A DNA stretch of 64,000 bases from Cliona cf. orientalis (taxonomy: Eukaryota > Porifera > Demospongiae > Clionaida > Clionaidae), in the NCBI GenBank assembly GCA_963930775.1, contig OZ005700.1, positions 9,186,609-9,250,608 of the forward strand, in the 5' to 3' direction. Positions 32,327 through 43,800 of this stretch are shown in pieces. Every line of letters starts with the position of its first letter. The stretch's first letter is position 1. The notes beneath the pieces are model-generated. The model did not search any database. It worked only from the letters and a program-made list of their open reading frames with translations, and was not told the DNA's origin. A program made the translations under genes and the position numbers.

Positions 32327-34763
32327 TTATGAGTGAGAGGTGGGTGGTCCGAGAGTGGCTGTGAACACAGTATCAAAGTCCGGGAGATTATTACCAGCTG
32401 CAGCAGTATTGCCCCCAGCCCCTCCCCCACCAGGCCCTGCTGTGCCTGCTGGGCCGCATATGAATCCTGTGCTGGGGTAGTGATCATAGATATCGTGGGA
32501 GGAGGATGGTATGATATGTCCAGTGCCTGGTTGGTGGTGCAAGTGTCTTGCTGGTGGTGGTGCTGCTGGTGGATGAGTTGGCCATTGGAAATAGCCAGGG
32601 GCAGTAGCGCTGAGGGGGCCTGGGGCGGTGTGGCCGTCACAGCTGGTCGAGGTATAGGGATAGTGAGCGGCAGGAGCCGTTCCACTGAGGCCTGGGCCGG
32701 GGGTGAGGTATCCTCTGTTAGCGCCAGTGAACGAGGAGAGAGGGGAGATGGGAGGGAGGGAGGCTGTGAGGGGGGTGGGTGGGAGGAGGGGAGATGGGAG
32801 GGGCCATGATCCTGGGGCAACTGCCTGGTTCCCTGAAACTGAATTATAAAAGAAGTAATACACGGTATAAATCTTATGAAGTGACATCGTTCTCAGTTGC
32901 TATCTGCATGAAACAAATGAAGATTCTTTGCGGACAACTTAACTGTTCGGAAAAACTTGCCTTGAGGATGACTAGAGCATCTAGTCGAAACGTTGGCAAG
33001 TTTTACCGAACAGTTAAGTTGTCCGCAAAGAATCTTTGTTTGTTTCATGAAGTTTGATTGTGCATAACTCACTGAATTGTTCTGAGTACTGGTGGTAGAG
33101 AGGAGAGAATCCTTGATGTTGGCTGTAGAGCATCTGTGCAGTGTCCCAGTCCCTGCAATCAACAATAACACGCTAATTCAATTACACACCCCCGTGCCTC
33201 TAGCTCTATCTTACATGTCCGCTGCATTGTCTCTGAATGCCTTGGCAAAAGGGTTATTTGTAATCTTCAACTGAGTCACTTCCTCATTCTGGTATGCAGT
33301 GACAGCGATGAACGTTGTCTCGGGAAAATCCATCTGCAGTACAACTCTCGCTGGTTGCTTCTCTTCTCCTGGTGGTGTCTTGCGCTCTTCCTCGACTATC
33401 AGTCTTAAGAAATACTTGTGCATGGAGTGAAGTAATGCCTGCAGAGAAAAAACACAAAGTGATCATTAGATGGAGTTAGTTGACGTGTCGTAGTGGGGTA
33501 GCCTTGTATCATAGCACATTTACACCACCACACTACAAAGCATATCATGCATTCTACATTGCTCAAGAACTTAATTACATTATTGCCAGGTCTCTCCTTG
33601 TTATTGGTGATTTTAAGTTTCCTGAACGATATTCCATGTCTCATCCAGAAAGCTCCAGAGTTGGGGGAGTCAGGGTGGATGTATGATTCGCTGAGGGGCT
33701 GAGGCTCAGCAGTGCCTACGGCCAGCCATCGAGCGTTTAGGAATTTAAATCGATGATTATCAGCTAGTACCACCTCCAGTTTCATGGTGTACTTGACCTT
33801 GGGCTTCAGTCCAGTCACAGCCACTGAAAATCCGGGAAACATGCGCCTAAAATTAATAATAAAGCGAGGAAATAATTTTAGTTGAGCTCGACATGACACT
33901 AATAATAACACTACCTTCCTGATCGATTGACAATCATTTCAGTTCCTCTTCTACAAAATTCATCCCAGAGATTTTTCCCCTCCAGAGTGATTTCAATTGG
34001 ACAATTCGGCCTCACAAATTTGTTTCTCTTCTTGCTTGGCTCTGCTCCTCCTGTTCCCATTGCCACTCCTCTGACGGCAGACTGGTTGTCTACCTCCACC
34101 ACGGTAACGGAGGGCTGAGGGGCAGCCTGGGGAGGGGGAGGGGGAGGCTGGGGCATAGCACAACTATTACTGTTATTGCTGTTCTGGGCAGCTGGGGGAA
34201 GACTGCTGAGGTAGGCTGGTTCCGGCTTAATGTTACTACACTGATCCTGCAATAATATAATAGAACATTAAATTAAAATTTGAGTCTTGTAAATAATCCT
34301 GTGGATACCATACCTGCTGCATAGGCATAGTGTATGTGTCTTGTAGGAGCTGCCCATGTTGTTGTAGGGGCACACCGCTGTCTCCCTCCCCCTCAACTTC
34401 ATCACTGCACTCTTGCTGCTGCTGCTGCTGCTCAGTGACCTCAAAGGTCTCCTCCTCCCACGCACTCTCTGGCTGTTCCTTCTCCGGAGCCCCGTGGATG
34501 GTCTGCAGACCTCGACAGATCAAAGAAGAGACACTCGGCTCTCCACTGGCACGTATCGTGACCTCTGTAGCTATATCTGCAGCTAGCTCCTCCTGGCCGC
34601 TGCTGCATTCTCCCTGCGGACTGCAGCTCAGCCTTGCAGCAGGTGTAGTGACGCCACGGGCTGCTGGACTCGTCTCATCAATGCTCAGGGGGCCACATCC
34701 AGATTTACTCTCCATCTGACAACACCGAGCGCGCGGCTTCAAGAGAAAAGTGTTACTTTGCAA
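32327..34763 (-). CDS. T-box transcription factor
   Basis: The start is at 34763 (MQSNTFLLKP) or the in-frame ATG at 34713 (MESKSGCG). The N-terminus has a short poly-Gln run near 34416-34433. The T-box reads IEITLEGKNLWDEFCRRGTE, MIVNRSGR, RMFPGFSVAVTGLKPKVKYT, FKFLNARWLAVGTAEPQPLS, SYIHPDSPNSGAFWMRHGIS, FRKLKITNN, LLHSMHKYFLRLIVEEERK and FPETTFIAVTAYQNEEVTQL, then KITNNPFAKAFRDNA. These are the canonical DNA-contacting and dimer blocks. The subfamily is unclear: the long SMHKYFLRL..EER.TPPG loop and TAEPQ are not typical of Brachyury, so Tbx1/15/20-like or a sponge-specific class is possible. The C-terminus is Pro/Gly/Ala/His-rich. The last intron contains the hairpin element at 32907-33049. 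Confidence 0.93.
32907..33049. mobile_element. 143-bp near-perfect hairpin element with hammerhead-like loop
   Basis: Arms 32907-32961 and 32995-33049 are 55 bp each and complementary at 52 of 55 positions, with ATGAAACAAATGAAGATT at one end. The 33-nt loop (32962-32994) reads TTGAGGATGACTAGAGC then ATCTAGTCGAAACGTT. Within it GACTAG pairs with CTAGTC, preceded by GGATGA and followed by CGAAACG. That order (GATGA, short stem, GAAAC) is the core layout of a hammerhead ribozyme and of loop motifs found in Penelope-like and related retroelements. Here the usual CTGATGA reads AGGATGA, so activity is doubtful. It lies in the last T-box intron. Confidence 0.6.
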
Positions 34764-34945
34764 AGCAGAGTTCGCTCGTTAGCTTAGCAGCTTGGAGTTA
34801 GCAGGCACACAAAAGAACCGAGCTTCGCAGTTATGCTGGTACAATAATACTGAGAGTTTGATGATAGACGGGCCACCGGCGCTGGTAATTATTAGTTTTC
34901 GAGTTGTCGTGAAGCAGTAGAGTTGATGACCCATCGCAGCGAGCC

Positions 34946-35210
34946 ATGGAATGTCTGGAACGAGCGACCGACAAGTGGATGAAAGAATATTTGCAGTTTG
35001 CACCTGGAGATGTTCTTGTGAAGGTGAGAATTGAGCAAAGGCCTCCAGCTCAGCTCGAGTGGGTGATAACGGGATGAGTAGCTGCTAACGGAGCGGTGGA
35101 ATGCGCTCCTGAAATGTCAGCCCCACCCCCCTCGCTCGTAAATAATATGCAGTCACTTTGAATCAAAGCATTTTTTTCCTTAGTTTGAGGATGAAAGGGA
35201 AAGAGGATAG
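34946..35210 (+). CDS. Possible two-exon microprotein, 34 residues
   Basis: ATG at 34946 in a good context (GAGCCATGG) opens MECLERATDKWMKEYLQFAP then GDVLVK, followed by a clean donor AAG/GTGAGA at 35023. A T-rich tract and TTAG at 35183 lead into FEDERERG and a stop at 35210. The result is a 34-residue acidic amphipathic peptide. It reads away from the T-box gene across a 180-bp spacer, and the FHIP2 stop lies 86 bp downstream on the other strand, leaving no room for further exons before it. I know no family. It could instead be the first exon of a longer gene whose intron spans the neighbours, or a spurious frame. Confidence 0.35.
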
Positions 35211-35296
35211 ATCACTTCATGCCATGCATACTGATTGAAAACAAAAAGAATGTTGAAGAATAATTATGATAAAAATACTCTAGAGCTATGATTGCA

Positions 35297-37875
35297 TTAA
35301 GGTGATGGGAGAGTTAGCATTGACGTCGTCTTCTTCGCAAAGAGCACAGTAGCAATCTCCTGCAACGAGGTAAAAAAAGATGGCAAACTTTTATCAAAAA
35401 ATTTTGTGAACATTACTTTTTGGAGACTGACCTTGGAGAATTCCTCTAGGACAATGGCTCCCTCGAGCAGGTCGTTGTGTGGCATGCTGAGGAGGTCGGA
35501 GGTCTCCTCTCCCGCCAGTCTCCTCCGTGCCTCCACGATACTGACAGCCATTCCGGGAGTTCTCTCGGCGTGAGACTGGAGCTCAGTGGACACCCTCTGA
35601 AGGGTGGAGTAGAGGTTCCTGGGACTGTCCATGGGGAGACTTGTGGAACACAGCCAGTCTATCATCGGGTGAGGTACAGCAGCAAGGGATGATATCACGG
35701 ACGTTAGCAGGAGATTCACTTCATAGGGCTGGGGCCGGGGGAGAAGATGGAGAGAGATCAGTAAAATTATGTAACCAAGCAGAGATAATCCCTACACACG
35801 CCACACACCTGATCAAGGAGTGTTTCCATTTTGTTCAAGAGAACAGTTAGCAGTGGTCCTTCACAAATCACACCCTCTCCTCTGTCATTGCCGGTGGGGT
35901 GAGGTAAGGGGCTCTCCTTCTCTCCCTCTCCTCTTTCTCCACTGGTCTCACTAGGCAATCCTTTCTCCCCACTCTCCAAGTTCTCCCACATCCGAATCAT
36001 AGATCGACAACGATCAACCTAGAAAAAAGAATTAAGACCAAATTTAATTTAAAATGATTTCCTAATTATTGGTTTACCTGGTGGTGGGCATCCATTAGAT
36101 ACTGTTCGAGTCCTAGATCTCCAGTGACGTGCTTACATGAAGTCAGCTCCTCTGGCACGAGGGAAAGGTAGTCTTTGACGCTCTGTTCCAGCTCGGACCT
36201 GTCCTGTGCAATCTCCGGGGTCTGTGTGATGAGGCGGGGGTGCTCCGAGGGATCGGGCCAGTGGGCCAACACAAGACCTTCCACCACCGAGTAGAGGGGG
36301 GCGTTCAATAAAACGTCAAACAACTGAAGAGTCACTTGACACACCTGTACAGTACAAAGGTCAATGACTGAGATCTAAAAAGGGGATTACATCATTCTTA
36401 CATCATCACTGAGGTGATTGATGCGATTGATAAGCTTTTCCTTCAGTGATCCGTTAGAGTCATCACTGTGCTCCAGAGTGAACGACACAAACTCTACAAT
36501 AGACGCAACGGATTTGCAAAATTGAAGCAAAATTACATCAAGATTTGGTATAACCTTGCAAGAGTCGGCGGCAGCTGACGGCCTGAATGGCTCTCGTTAA
36601 AACAGCAGTGCTCAATAAAATATCATCTTCAGTTCTGTAGAGAGAAAATTACATAGTAAGCTACAATACATCCTTGATCTACACATAGTATAATATTATA
36701 CTAACGGTTTGATTAGTTTGGGTAGCAGTGAGGCAGTGAGTAGAAGTTCAGAGATGCTGTCACAGAGAGCGTTAGCCAGGACCGGCTGAGCCAGGCCAAC
36801 GACCTGCTCACAGTAGTCCAGCCAAGAGAGAAAGGCTTCCATGTGCCAGTGGCCATGGGTGGAGGGGGAGTGGTCTACTGTGTGACTACGAACAGCATAG
36901 TCAACTCTGAAAATACAATAACAGTAGTCAACGATAATTATCTATCGTACGAAGGAAAAATGCCAAAGACTAATAGTAATTTCAACTGTGAAACTTCCTT
37001 ACTATCATCACTTGAGCTAGTTTCACTAACACAGTAAATAATTGCACATGATTATTGTTGTAAGGTATTGTAAGGTATTGTAGGGTAAAGTAGGCCAGGA
37101 ATCTGATTGGTCAGTTGGAGGTCCACTATTTCACTTCACTTGCTACAGCCTCGGGCCTCTGAGTGACCAATTGGATCACAGTATTTGTTATAACTATAAC
37201 TATATGGTAATGTAGGTATTGTAAGTATTGTTCGGTATTGCAAGGTATTGTAAGGTATTGTAGGGTAAAGTAGGTCAGGAATCTGATTGGTCAGTTGGAG
37301 ATCCACTATTTCACTTCGCTTGCCACAGCCTTGGGCCGCTGAGTGACCAATCGGATCACAGTAATGTAACTTTATCTCTATAGCATCCCCCCACCCCCCA
37401 ATGCTTACCCCCAGCCGGCATGGCACTGTATGATGGCGGAGTGAGGGGTCGAGGCAGGGATGAGCTGGAAGTGGTACTGGAGCTTGGAGGCCAGGAGGAG
37501 GGGAAGTTGAGACACAGCCATCGCACTAGAAACAGTCGTGTGCTGTAGAGACACACACGTCAACAGACACTCATAGGACTTCATGACAACCAGGCTCTCT
37601 TCGCTGTTGACCAGTTGAAGCAGCGACTCACTGATAGAGAAACGCTTCTTACCACCCTCATCCTAGAGATGTAATTGTAAAATGCGAAAAGAAACGGCAG
37701 AGAGTCCTGAGAAAACGTACAGTGATAAAGAAGTCGGCTAGCCGGGGGTCTTTCTGTAGACCAAGACACAGAGTTCTCAGAAACTGTACTTCAGTCTTTG
37801 CTCGCTTGGAGCTCGACAGTCGGCCACATATCGACACCAGGCTCTGCAGGACAGACTCACATCATAACCAGGAGG

Positions 37876-37906
<31 letters not shown>

Positions 37907-38859
37907 TCACCTGGATTGGCTGATGGATGTTCACATTGTGTAGAATAGGTCTCTCTATCCTGCCCAGTAGCATGGTACAGAAGAGCAGCACCTGCCTGGC
38001 CATACCTGAAGGATACTATGTGCATATGTGTGTGTGTATGTATCACATATAATACTTTCATGGCAACACTGTATGCAAACACAAGAACTCTTACATCTCC
38101 ATGAGCCGTGGTGACCAGTGTGCTCAGTAGTTTATACCTCAACACATATTCCAAACACGGGCCCTGCCACAAACACAATCACAGTGACCTCTATGCCAGC
38201 ACAGTGCTACCTTAGGATGACAATTATTTGCAGGTACATTTTTCTGCGATTGGCTTAAAACATGTTTTGCATGTACTAAATTTTGCAATTTGTATGCGAT
38301 ATTGGTACAGGATTGGCACACTCTAATGCTCTATAGTGCATATAACTAATGTTAGTGGGTACAAAATTTTGCATTTTTGGGCCAATCCGCAAAAATATCA
38401 AACATTAAATTTAATAGTACCTACAAAAATAGTCACCTTTAGGTAGTTAAAGAATGCATGGCTATGCAAGGTCTCACCATGGTCCCAGGGTCTGATGGAT
38501 TTCTCTTCTCCTCCTCTGCACAGAGAAGTTCAACCATCTGCTCCAGTCGACTAGCAATCCCTGCCGACTCCACTGTGCTAGTAGACGCTATAAAGTATTT
38601 AAACAGAGAGGATGATTGAACCAATTATCACTCTTTGGTGAAGAGTGTGTCTACCATTGTCAGTGAGCGAGTCAGTGATGGCCTTCCAGTGTGCCTCGAA
38701 CTCTTCACTTGGGCTAGGCTGTGGAGCAAGCTGAGGAGGGATGGAATTTCTAATTAAAGCTCACCACAGTGATTTGCGGCCTGTTATGATCTACAGACTC
38801 ACCACTTGGCTGGTGACCTCAGCCGCCTGCTGTAGAAACGCTGTAAATTTACTGAACAT
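35297..38859 (-). CDS. FHIP2: FHIP2 (FAM160B-type) Hook-complex adaptor
   Basis: The gene starts MFSKFTAFLQQAAEVTSQV at 38859, matching FAM160B1's MFSKFTSILQHA. Later blocks are FEAHWKAITDSL, LEQMVELLCAEEEKRNPSD, LLFCTMLLGRIERPILHN, EVQFLRTLCLGLQKDPRLAD, AFLSWLDYCEQVVGLAQ, NAPLYSVVEGLVLAHWPDPS, LGLEQYLMDAHHQ and LLEGAIVLEEFSKEIATVLF. Order and spacing follow the FHIP2A/2B family. These large helical proteins join FTS and Hook to link dynein with cargo; FHIP2A is tied to Rab1A/ER-Golgi cargo in human cells. It appears full length, around 700 residues. Intron 36.9-37.4 kb carries two reverse-oriented units of the CCAAT-arm tandem repeat. Exon count is high and introns are short otherwise. Confidence 0.9.
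37060..37364. repeat. CCAAT-arm tandem repeat, two units, in FHIP2 intron
   Basis: Reverse-oriented copies of the unit at 6079-6536: GGTATTGTAGGGTAAAGTAG, then AATCTGATTGGTCAGTTGGA, then CACTATTTCACTTCGCTTG, then GAGTGACCAATCGGATCAC, twice in succession with about 190 bp between matching points. Confidence 0.88.
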
Positions 38860-38995
38860 GACTTTTAGGCCTCTGCTATTGAGAACAGCTCTGAGCTCAC
38901 AGAGCTTCTTCTGTCTCAAACACAAAGTAGATGGTAATGGTCGTTTTTAAGACGGCTAACAATGCGCATGCGCAGGGATGGGTCTGTACTCATGT

Positions 38996-39300
38996 AGTAA
39001 GGTATTGTAGGGTAAAGTAGGCCAGGAATCTGATTGGCCAGTTGGAGGTCCACTAATTCACTTCGCTTGTCACAGTCTCGGGCCTCTGAGCGACCAATCA
39101 GATCACAGTATTTGTTACAACTATATTATGGTAATGTAGGTATTGTATAAAGGTATTGTAGGGTAAAGTAGGCCAGGAATCTGATTGGTCAGTTGGAGGT
39201 CCACTATTTCACTTCGCTTGTCACAGTCTCGGGCCTCTGAGTGACCAATCAGATCACAGTATTTGTTACAATTATACAGTAATGTAGGTATTGTAAGGTA
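38996..39300. repeat. CCAAT-arm tandem repeat, two units, upstream of FHIP2
   Basis: Two more reverse-oriented units of the same family lie between the FHIP2 start and the Nudix gene stop, at about 38996-39130 and 39150-39300. They share TCTGATTGGTCAGTTGGAGG and GTGACCAATCAGATCACAG, the latter complementary to the former's ATTGGTCA part. Confidence 0.88.
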
Positions 39301-39540
39301 GTGCATGCATAACCATTGATATCCAGCTGTAATAGTCGTCCAACAGTCATCCATAACACTATACTTGTTCGCATCAATGATAGTACCAATTAGCATAGCA
39401 TGGCTAACTATGTTAGCTATTGTGGCTCAATAATCATAATAATATTATTATTATTGTACAAAAAACAGTTACCTGCTGTTTTAATCTGACCACCCCTCCT
39501 AACTTGAGCCAGGTCTAGATGAATGTGAATAAGATGAAAA

Positions 39541-40718
39541 TCATAATTTGGACGCAACTGTTAAATTGTTGTTCCAATGAGTTATGGCTAGTCTTGAGTT
39601 TTGAGGCTGAGGTGCTACGTCTCTCCATCGCTCCACCTGCTTAGAGGTCAGAGCTATCTGCTGGAGGACAGCAGTAACCTTCTTGTTTTTGCTGTGCTGA
39701 ACATCCACCACTCCATAGCCACCATAGTGGGTGAAACTAGGCTCTTCATTGAGAGCAACGGCCGATGCACTGATACATATCTGTGCAGTGAGTCCCCAGA
39801 TGAAACACTGTCTCTTTGTCCCTTGGTCTTTGTAGCGGAAAGAGGCCATAGTCAAGGGGACATCCCTCCATTTTCCCTCAATCATCTCCAAGAAATCGGT
39901 CTCCACAAATGTTCTAATGGGGATCCAAGAGACCTCCACTACCTCGTCAGGATTACAGGCCAGCTGCAGGTCTTCAACTTTGCACTTTAGGAAGCAGACT
40001 ACAGGAGTGACGCAGATGAGGTTCATCCATCCCGAGGCCACCGCTGGCAGTGTGGACACTACCTCAGCCAGCCGAGGGTCTAGGCCAACCTCCTCCTCTG
40101 CCTCTCTCAGAGCTGTCTGTGCCGGAGTAGAATCACCAGCCTCACGATTACCTCCTGGAAGACACTGCTCACCTGTACCAAGGTGGAGCAAATTACCGTA
40201 AGAGTTCTAATTACAACGCCACTTGGCATTGGATAATCATTCTAATTATAGCGCAAAGTACAGTCAGAGATATGAAAACTAGCACCTTAAGTAATTTTTA
40301 AACATTCTAATGGAGCACCAAGCACAATTCTGAATTATTATTAATTTTTGGCGCTGTAATTAGAACTTTTACGGTATACATAATTTTGATTAATGAAATC
40401 CCTGAAGTGTGATGCTTGAGTGGTGCAGGTATAATCCATGCTTTCATTGATATATTCACCTTTGTGAGTGGTGACGTGGAAGGATCTCTTTGTGATGAGC
40501 ACATGCAGCTGTCCCCTGTAGTGGGAGAGGAGGAAGAGCACAGCAGCCTGTCTGTAGCCCAGACCACTAGGATACTTCCTCTCCGGCCAAGCAGAAAATT
40601 CCTTAGTCCATGATCCCGAGGGAGCAAACCATCCAAACTCACGCAGTCGCTGGAAATTCTCCCTCACTCGTTGAAAAGCTTCTTTACCTTTTTCACTCAT
40701 CTTGCTCAAGATAACCAC
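39541..40718 (-). CDS. NUDT7-like CoA diphosphatase (Nudix hydrolase)
   Basis: Two exons join in phase 1 (THK-G-EQCLPGG). Start is 40718 (MVILSKMSEKG) or the in-frame ATG at 40700. The Nudix box GGNREAGDSTPAQTALREAE then EEVGL has the REUxEExGU core, and Asp before the ALRE helix where most Nudix enzymes have Glu, as in the coenzyme-A subfamily. Upstream VLITKRSFHVTTHKGEQC matches the CoA-specific element before the box. Downstream IWGLTAQICISASAVALNEE fits NUDT7's TANLAVLVAFIILE segment, and the C-terminal TVASKL resembles a peroxisomal SKL-type signal (it ends Ser-Lys-Leu). The likely reaction is cleavage of CoA or acyl-CoA to 3',5'-ADP and phosphopantetheine, in peroxisomes. The intron contains MITE-like element C. 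Confidence 0.85.
40194..40376. mobile_element. MITE-like element C, TACCGTA ends
   Basis: TACCGTAAGAGTTCTAATTA opens and its near-exact complement closes a 183-bp element in the Nudix gene intron. The inner arms continue with CAACGCCA against TGGCGCTG. No reading frame. The terminal seven bases are shared with element A. Confidence 0.78.
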
Positions 40719-40835
40719 GCCTTTCCATTGTACGAGAGGGGCGGGGCTTAAGCTGTGACGACCACTTACCGTACCAAGTGGGAGTGCAGAAAAAAAAAAA
40801 CAACATTTTTTTGGACATCTCAGGATCTGACAGCC
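40719..40835. promoter_or_regulatory. 117-bp bidirectional Nudix/NHLRC2 promoter
   Basis: The spacer between the two start codons is 117 bp and includes GGGGCGGGGC (Sp1-like) at about 40739-40748 and an A-run. No TATA box is visible. Confidence 0.5.
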
Positions 40836-43800
40836 ATGGCTGGATCTATACCTCCTCTCGAGAGAAAATACGTCAAAAATAAAGTATCCCTTCTGAATGG
40901 CGCGATGATGGCGGCTGAGAGCCGGGCAGAGAGGGAGGAGGAGGTGTTACGACACATCCAGGCCGTGGAGGGTGATCCTCAGTTTCAGCTTGACCCAGAG
41001 TTCCCCACTGGCCTGGACTGGTTCAACACTCCCTCCCCTCTCTCCTTCTCCCAGCAGCTGAGGGGGAAGCTTGTAGTGCTGGACTTCTTCACGTACTGCT
41101 GCATCAACTGTATGCACATTCTGCCCGACTTGGAACAGCTGGAGGAGAGGCACCCAGCCGACTCTGGGGGCGTGGTCGTTATAGGTGTACACTCAGCAAA
41201 ATTTGGAAATGAGAGGGTCTCAGAAAACATCAGAAAAGCCATTGAAAGGTATAAAAAAATGGAACTGCTACATTACGTATGTAACATCACGACCTGTGCT
41301 ATGGTTTAGGTATGGTATGACGCACCCCGTTGTCAACGATGTGAAGATAGAACTCTGGGAGCGTCTAGGGGTAACTTGCTGGCCGACCCTGGTAATTCTC
41401 AGTCCTAATTGTCAGCTGCTCTATTACATCATTGGAGAGGGGCATGGGGCGGAGCTTCAGCTGTTTATGGACGTGGCTGTACAGTACTACAAGGATAAAG
41501 GTCAACTGAGCCATGATCCCATCACCTTTGACCTCGATTGGCGAACATCGGCTGGAGGGCGTGGCCTGTGGTATCCGGGGAAGGTATGCCTGGACAACAG
41601 AGGTGAAAGGTTATTCATCGCTGACTCTAGCAATCACAGGATACTTGTGGTGGAGAGAAAATCAGGTTAGCAGGAAAATGAATTTGGTAATGAGTGTGAT
41701 ATATGATGATATTTTGCTTCAGGCTCTGTCCTCTGTGAGTATGGCAGCCGTGGGAGAGCTGGCACGGAGGATGGGGTCGGCCAGGGGGCAAAGTTCAACA
41801 CCCCGCAGGGAATGGTCTTCCACAATGAGACGCTCTATGTTGCCGACACTAGCAATCACCTACTGAGAAAGGTAGGGATTTCCCCCAAAGTTCTTCATTT
41901 ATAGCTTGTAAAAATCAGTGCTATCGTCCATTCACTATGCAAAGTAGCATGGTCAGATTTCACTCAATTAGGATTTTTGTAAAATGATATCGTTCGTTAT
42001 TCCTATATAGATTGACCTCCAAACACATGTCGTATCAACAATTGCTGGTACTGGTCGTCAAGGCAACGATAAAGAGGGTGGGGCAGTAGGTGTGGCTCAG
42101 GAGATAAGTTCTCCGTGGGATCTTGCACTAGGAAAATCCCCTGACTCCGCCCACCCTGATCTCCTATATGTTGCCATGGCAGGCACCCACCAAATATGGC
42201 TACACTTTCTCCAGGACGCCAACTGGACCAAGGGAAGGTGGGCGGCCTAAAATGACATACGTGTGAGAAAATTCAAGTCCATTGATGAAGCAACCTGATG
42301 CATTCACATACATGTAAACAGTCATCGTTCAAAAAAATTGGTGACTCATTTTTAATTTATATACATGTATTATCTCAGTAATTATAATTCATGCAGAGAG
42401 TACCTATATTTAGATGTCCTATATATTCCATACACGCACACACGCACACACACACACTCTGACAGCCATTACCCTGCCGGGAGCACTCTGAGGTTCTCTG
42501 GTTCTGGAGAAGAAGCCAACAGGAATAACTCTTACCCTCACAAGGCGTCCTTTGCCCAGCCCTCTGGCCTCTCTCTCTCCACCGATGCATCAACGCTCTA
42601 CGTGGCCGACAGTGAAAGTTCCACCCTAAGAGGTGTGGCTTTGCCAGCTGGGAGCGTCAAGGCATTGGTGGGCGGAGCTATCGACCCTTTGGTACGACAT
42701 TTCTCAATATGTAATTATTAATTTTTACAATATATTATGTAATATTAATAAGTAGCATAGTACTCGTACTCTCTTTCATGATTAATTTTATTTGACAGGA
42801 TTTATTTGCGTTTGGTGATGTTGATGGGAAGGGAAGAGATGTGCGTCTACAGCACCCACTGGGCGTGGCCTCGAACAAAGCTAATGGAAAGCTCTACCTG
42901 GTTGACTCCTACAATCATAAGGTAATTAGTACACGACATTCGTTAGAGGCTCTGGCACTGACGCATTTTGGCAGCACTACAATCACTAGGTGGGGGGAAT
43001 CAAAAGTACGTTTATGACAAGCAGTTTTGACTAGCATCGAAGTAAATAACTTGCCATTATTTACAAACACAATCAGGTTCTCATACTATAATTATACATG
43101 TAATCTACATTGTACATCTCCCTCCACTTTCCCTCTTTAGGTGAAGGTGGTAGAGCCTCGGTCTAAGACCTGCTCGACCTTGGCTGGGACGGGTCAGCCG
43201 GGACACACTAATGGACCCTTCGAGGCGGCTCAGTTCTCCGAACCTGGTGGACTGTGCATAGACTCTGAGGGGAAGACCCTATTCGTTGCTGACTCTAATA
43301 ATCACATGATCCGTGTGGTTGACTTGGAGCGGCGGGAGGTGACTCGGGTGAGACAGACCCCTGTAATTTGAAACTACACTCAAACACTGGGCAATGTCGC
43401 TACATAATTAGTATACAAAGCTATCTCTGAAATGGGGACAACTCCTTTTAGTCAAGATATTTGAGTGGTGTCTTCAATTGAGAGACTTGATCGTAGCAGC
43501 TGGCGCTCCATTGAAAGCGTGCGACTGTTGGCTGTATTGTTGACTGCGGTAGCAAGTATCTGTCATAGTTCGTAGTTCCAGTCTCTTTGTTTACAATCAG
43601 CATGCCAGTCATTCCTTGGCCCTCTCAGCTCACCTCCTAGACCTCCCCCCACCCCCCACCACTTCCTCTATAGGACCTGAAGCCAGCGCTGTACTGCACC
43701 ATAATAGGTTTATTAAGTTGCTCATTAATTAAGGTAGCAATGACACAGTTCTGGTGAAATTCTTGTGGGTTTGGTTAAGTTTGTACCATGCTGCTATGGG

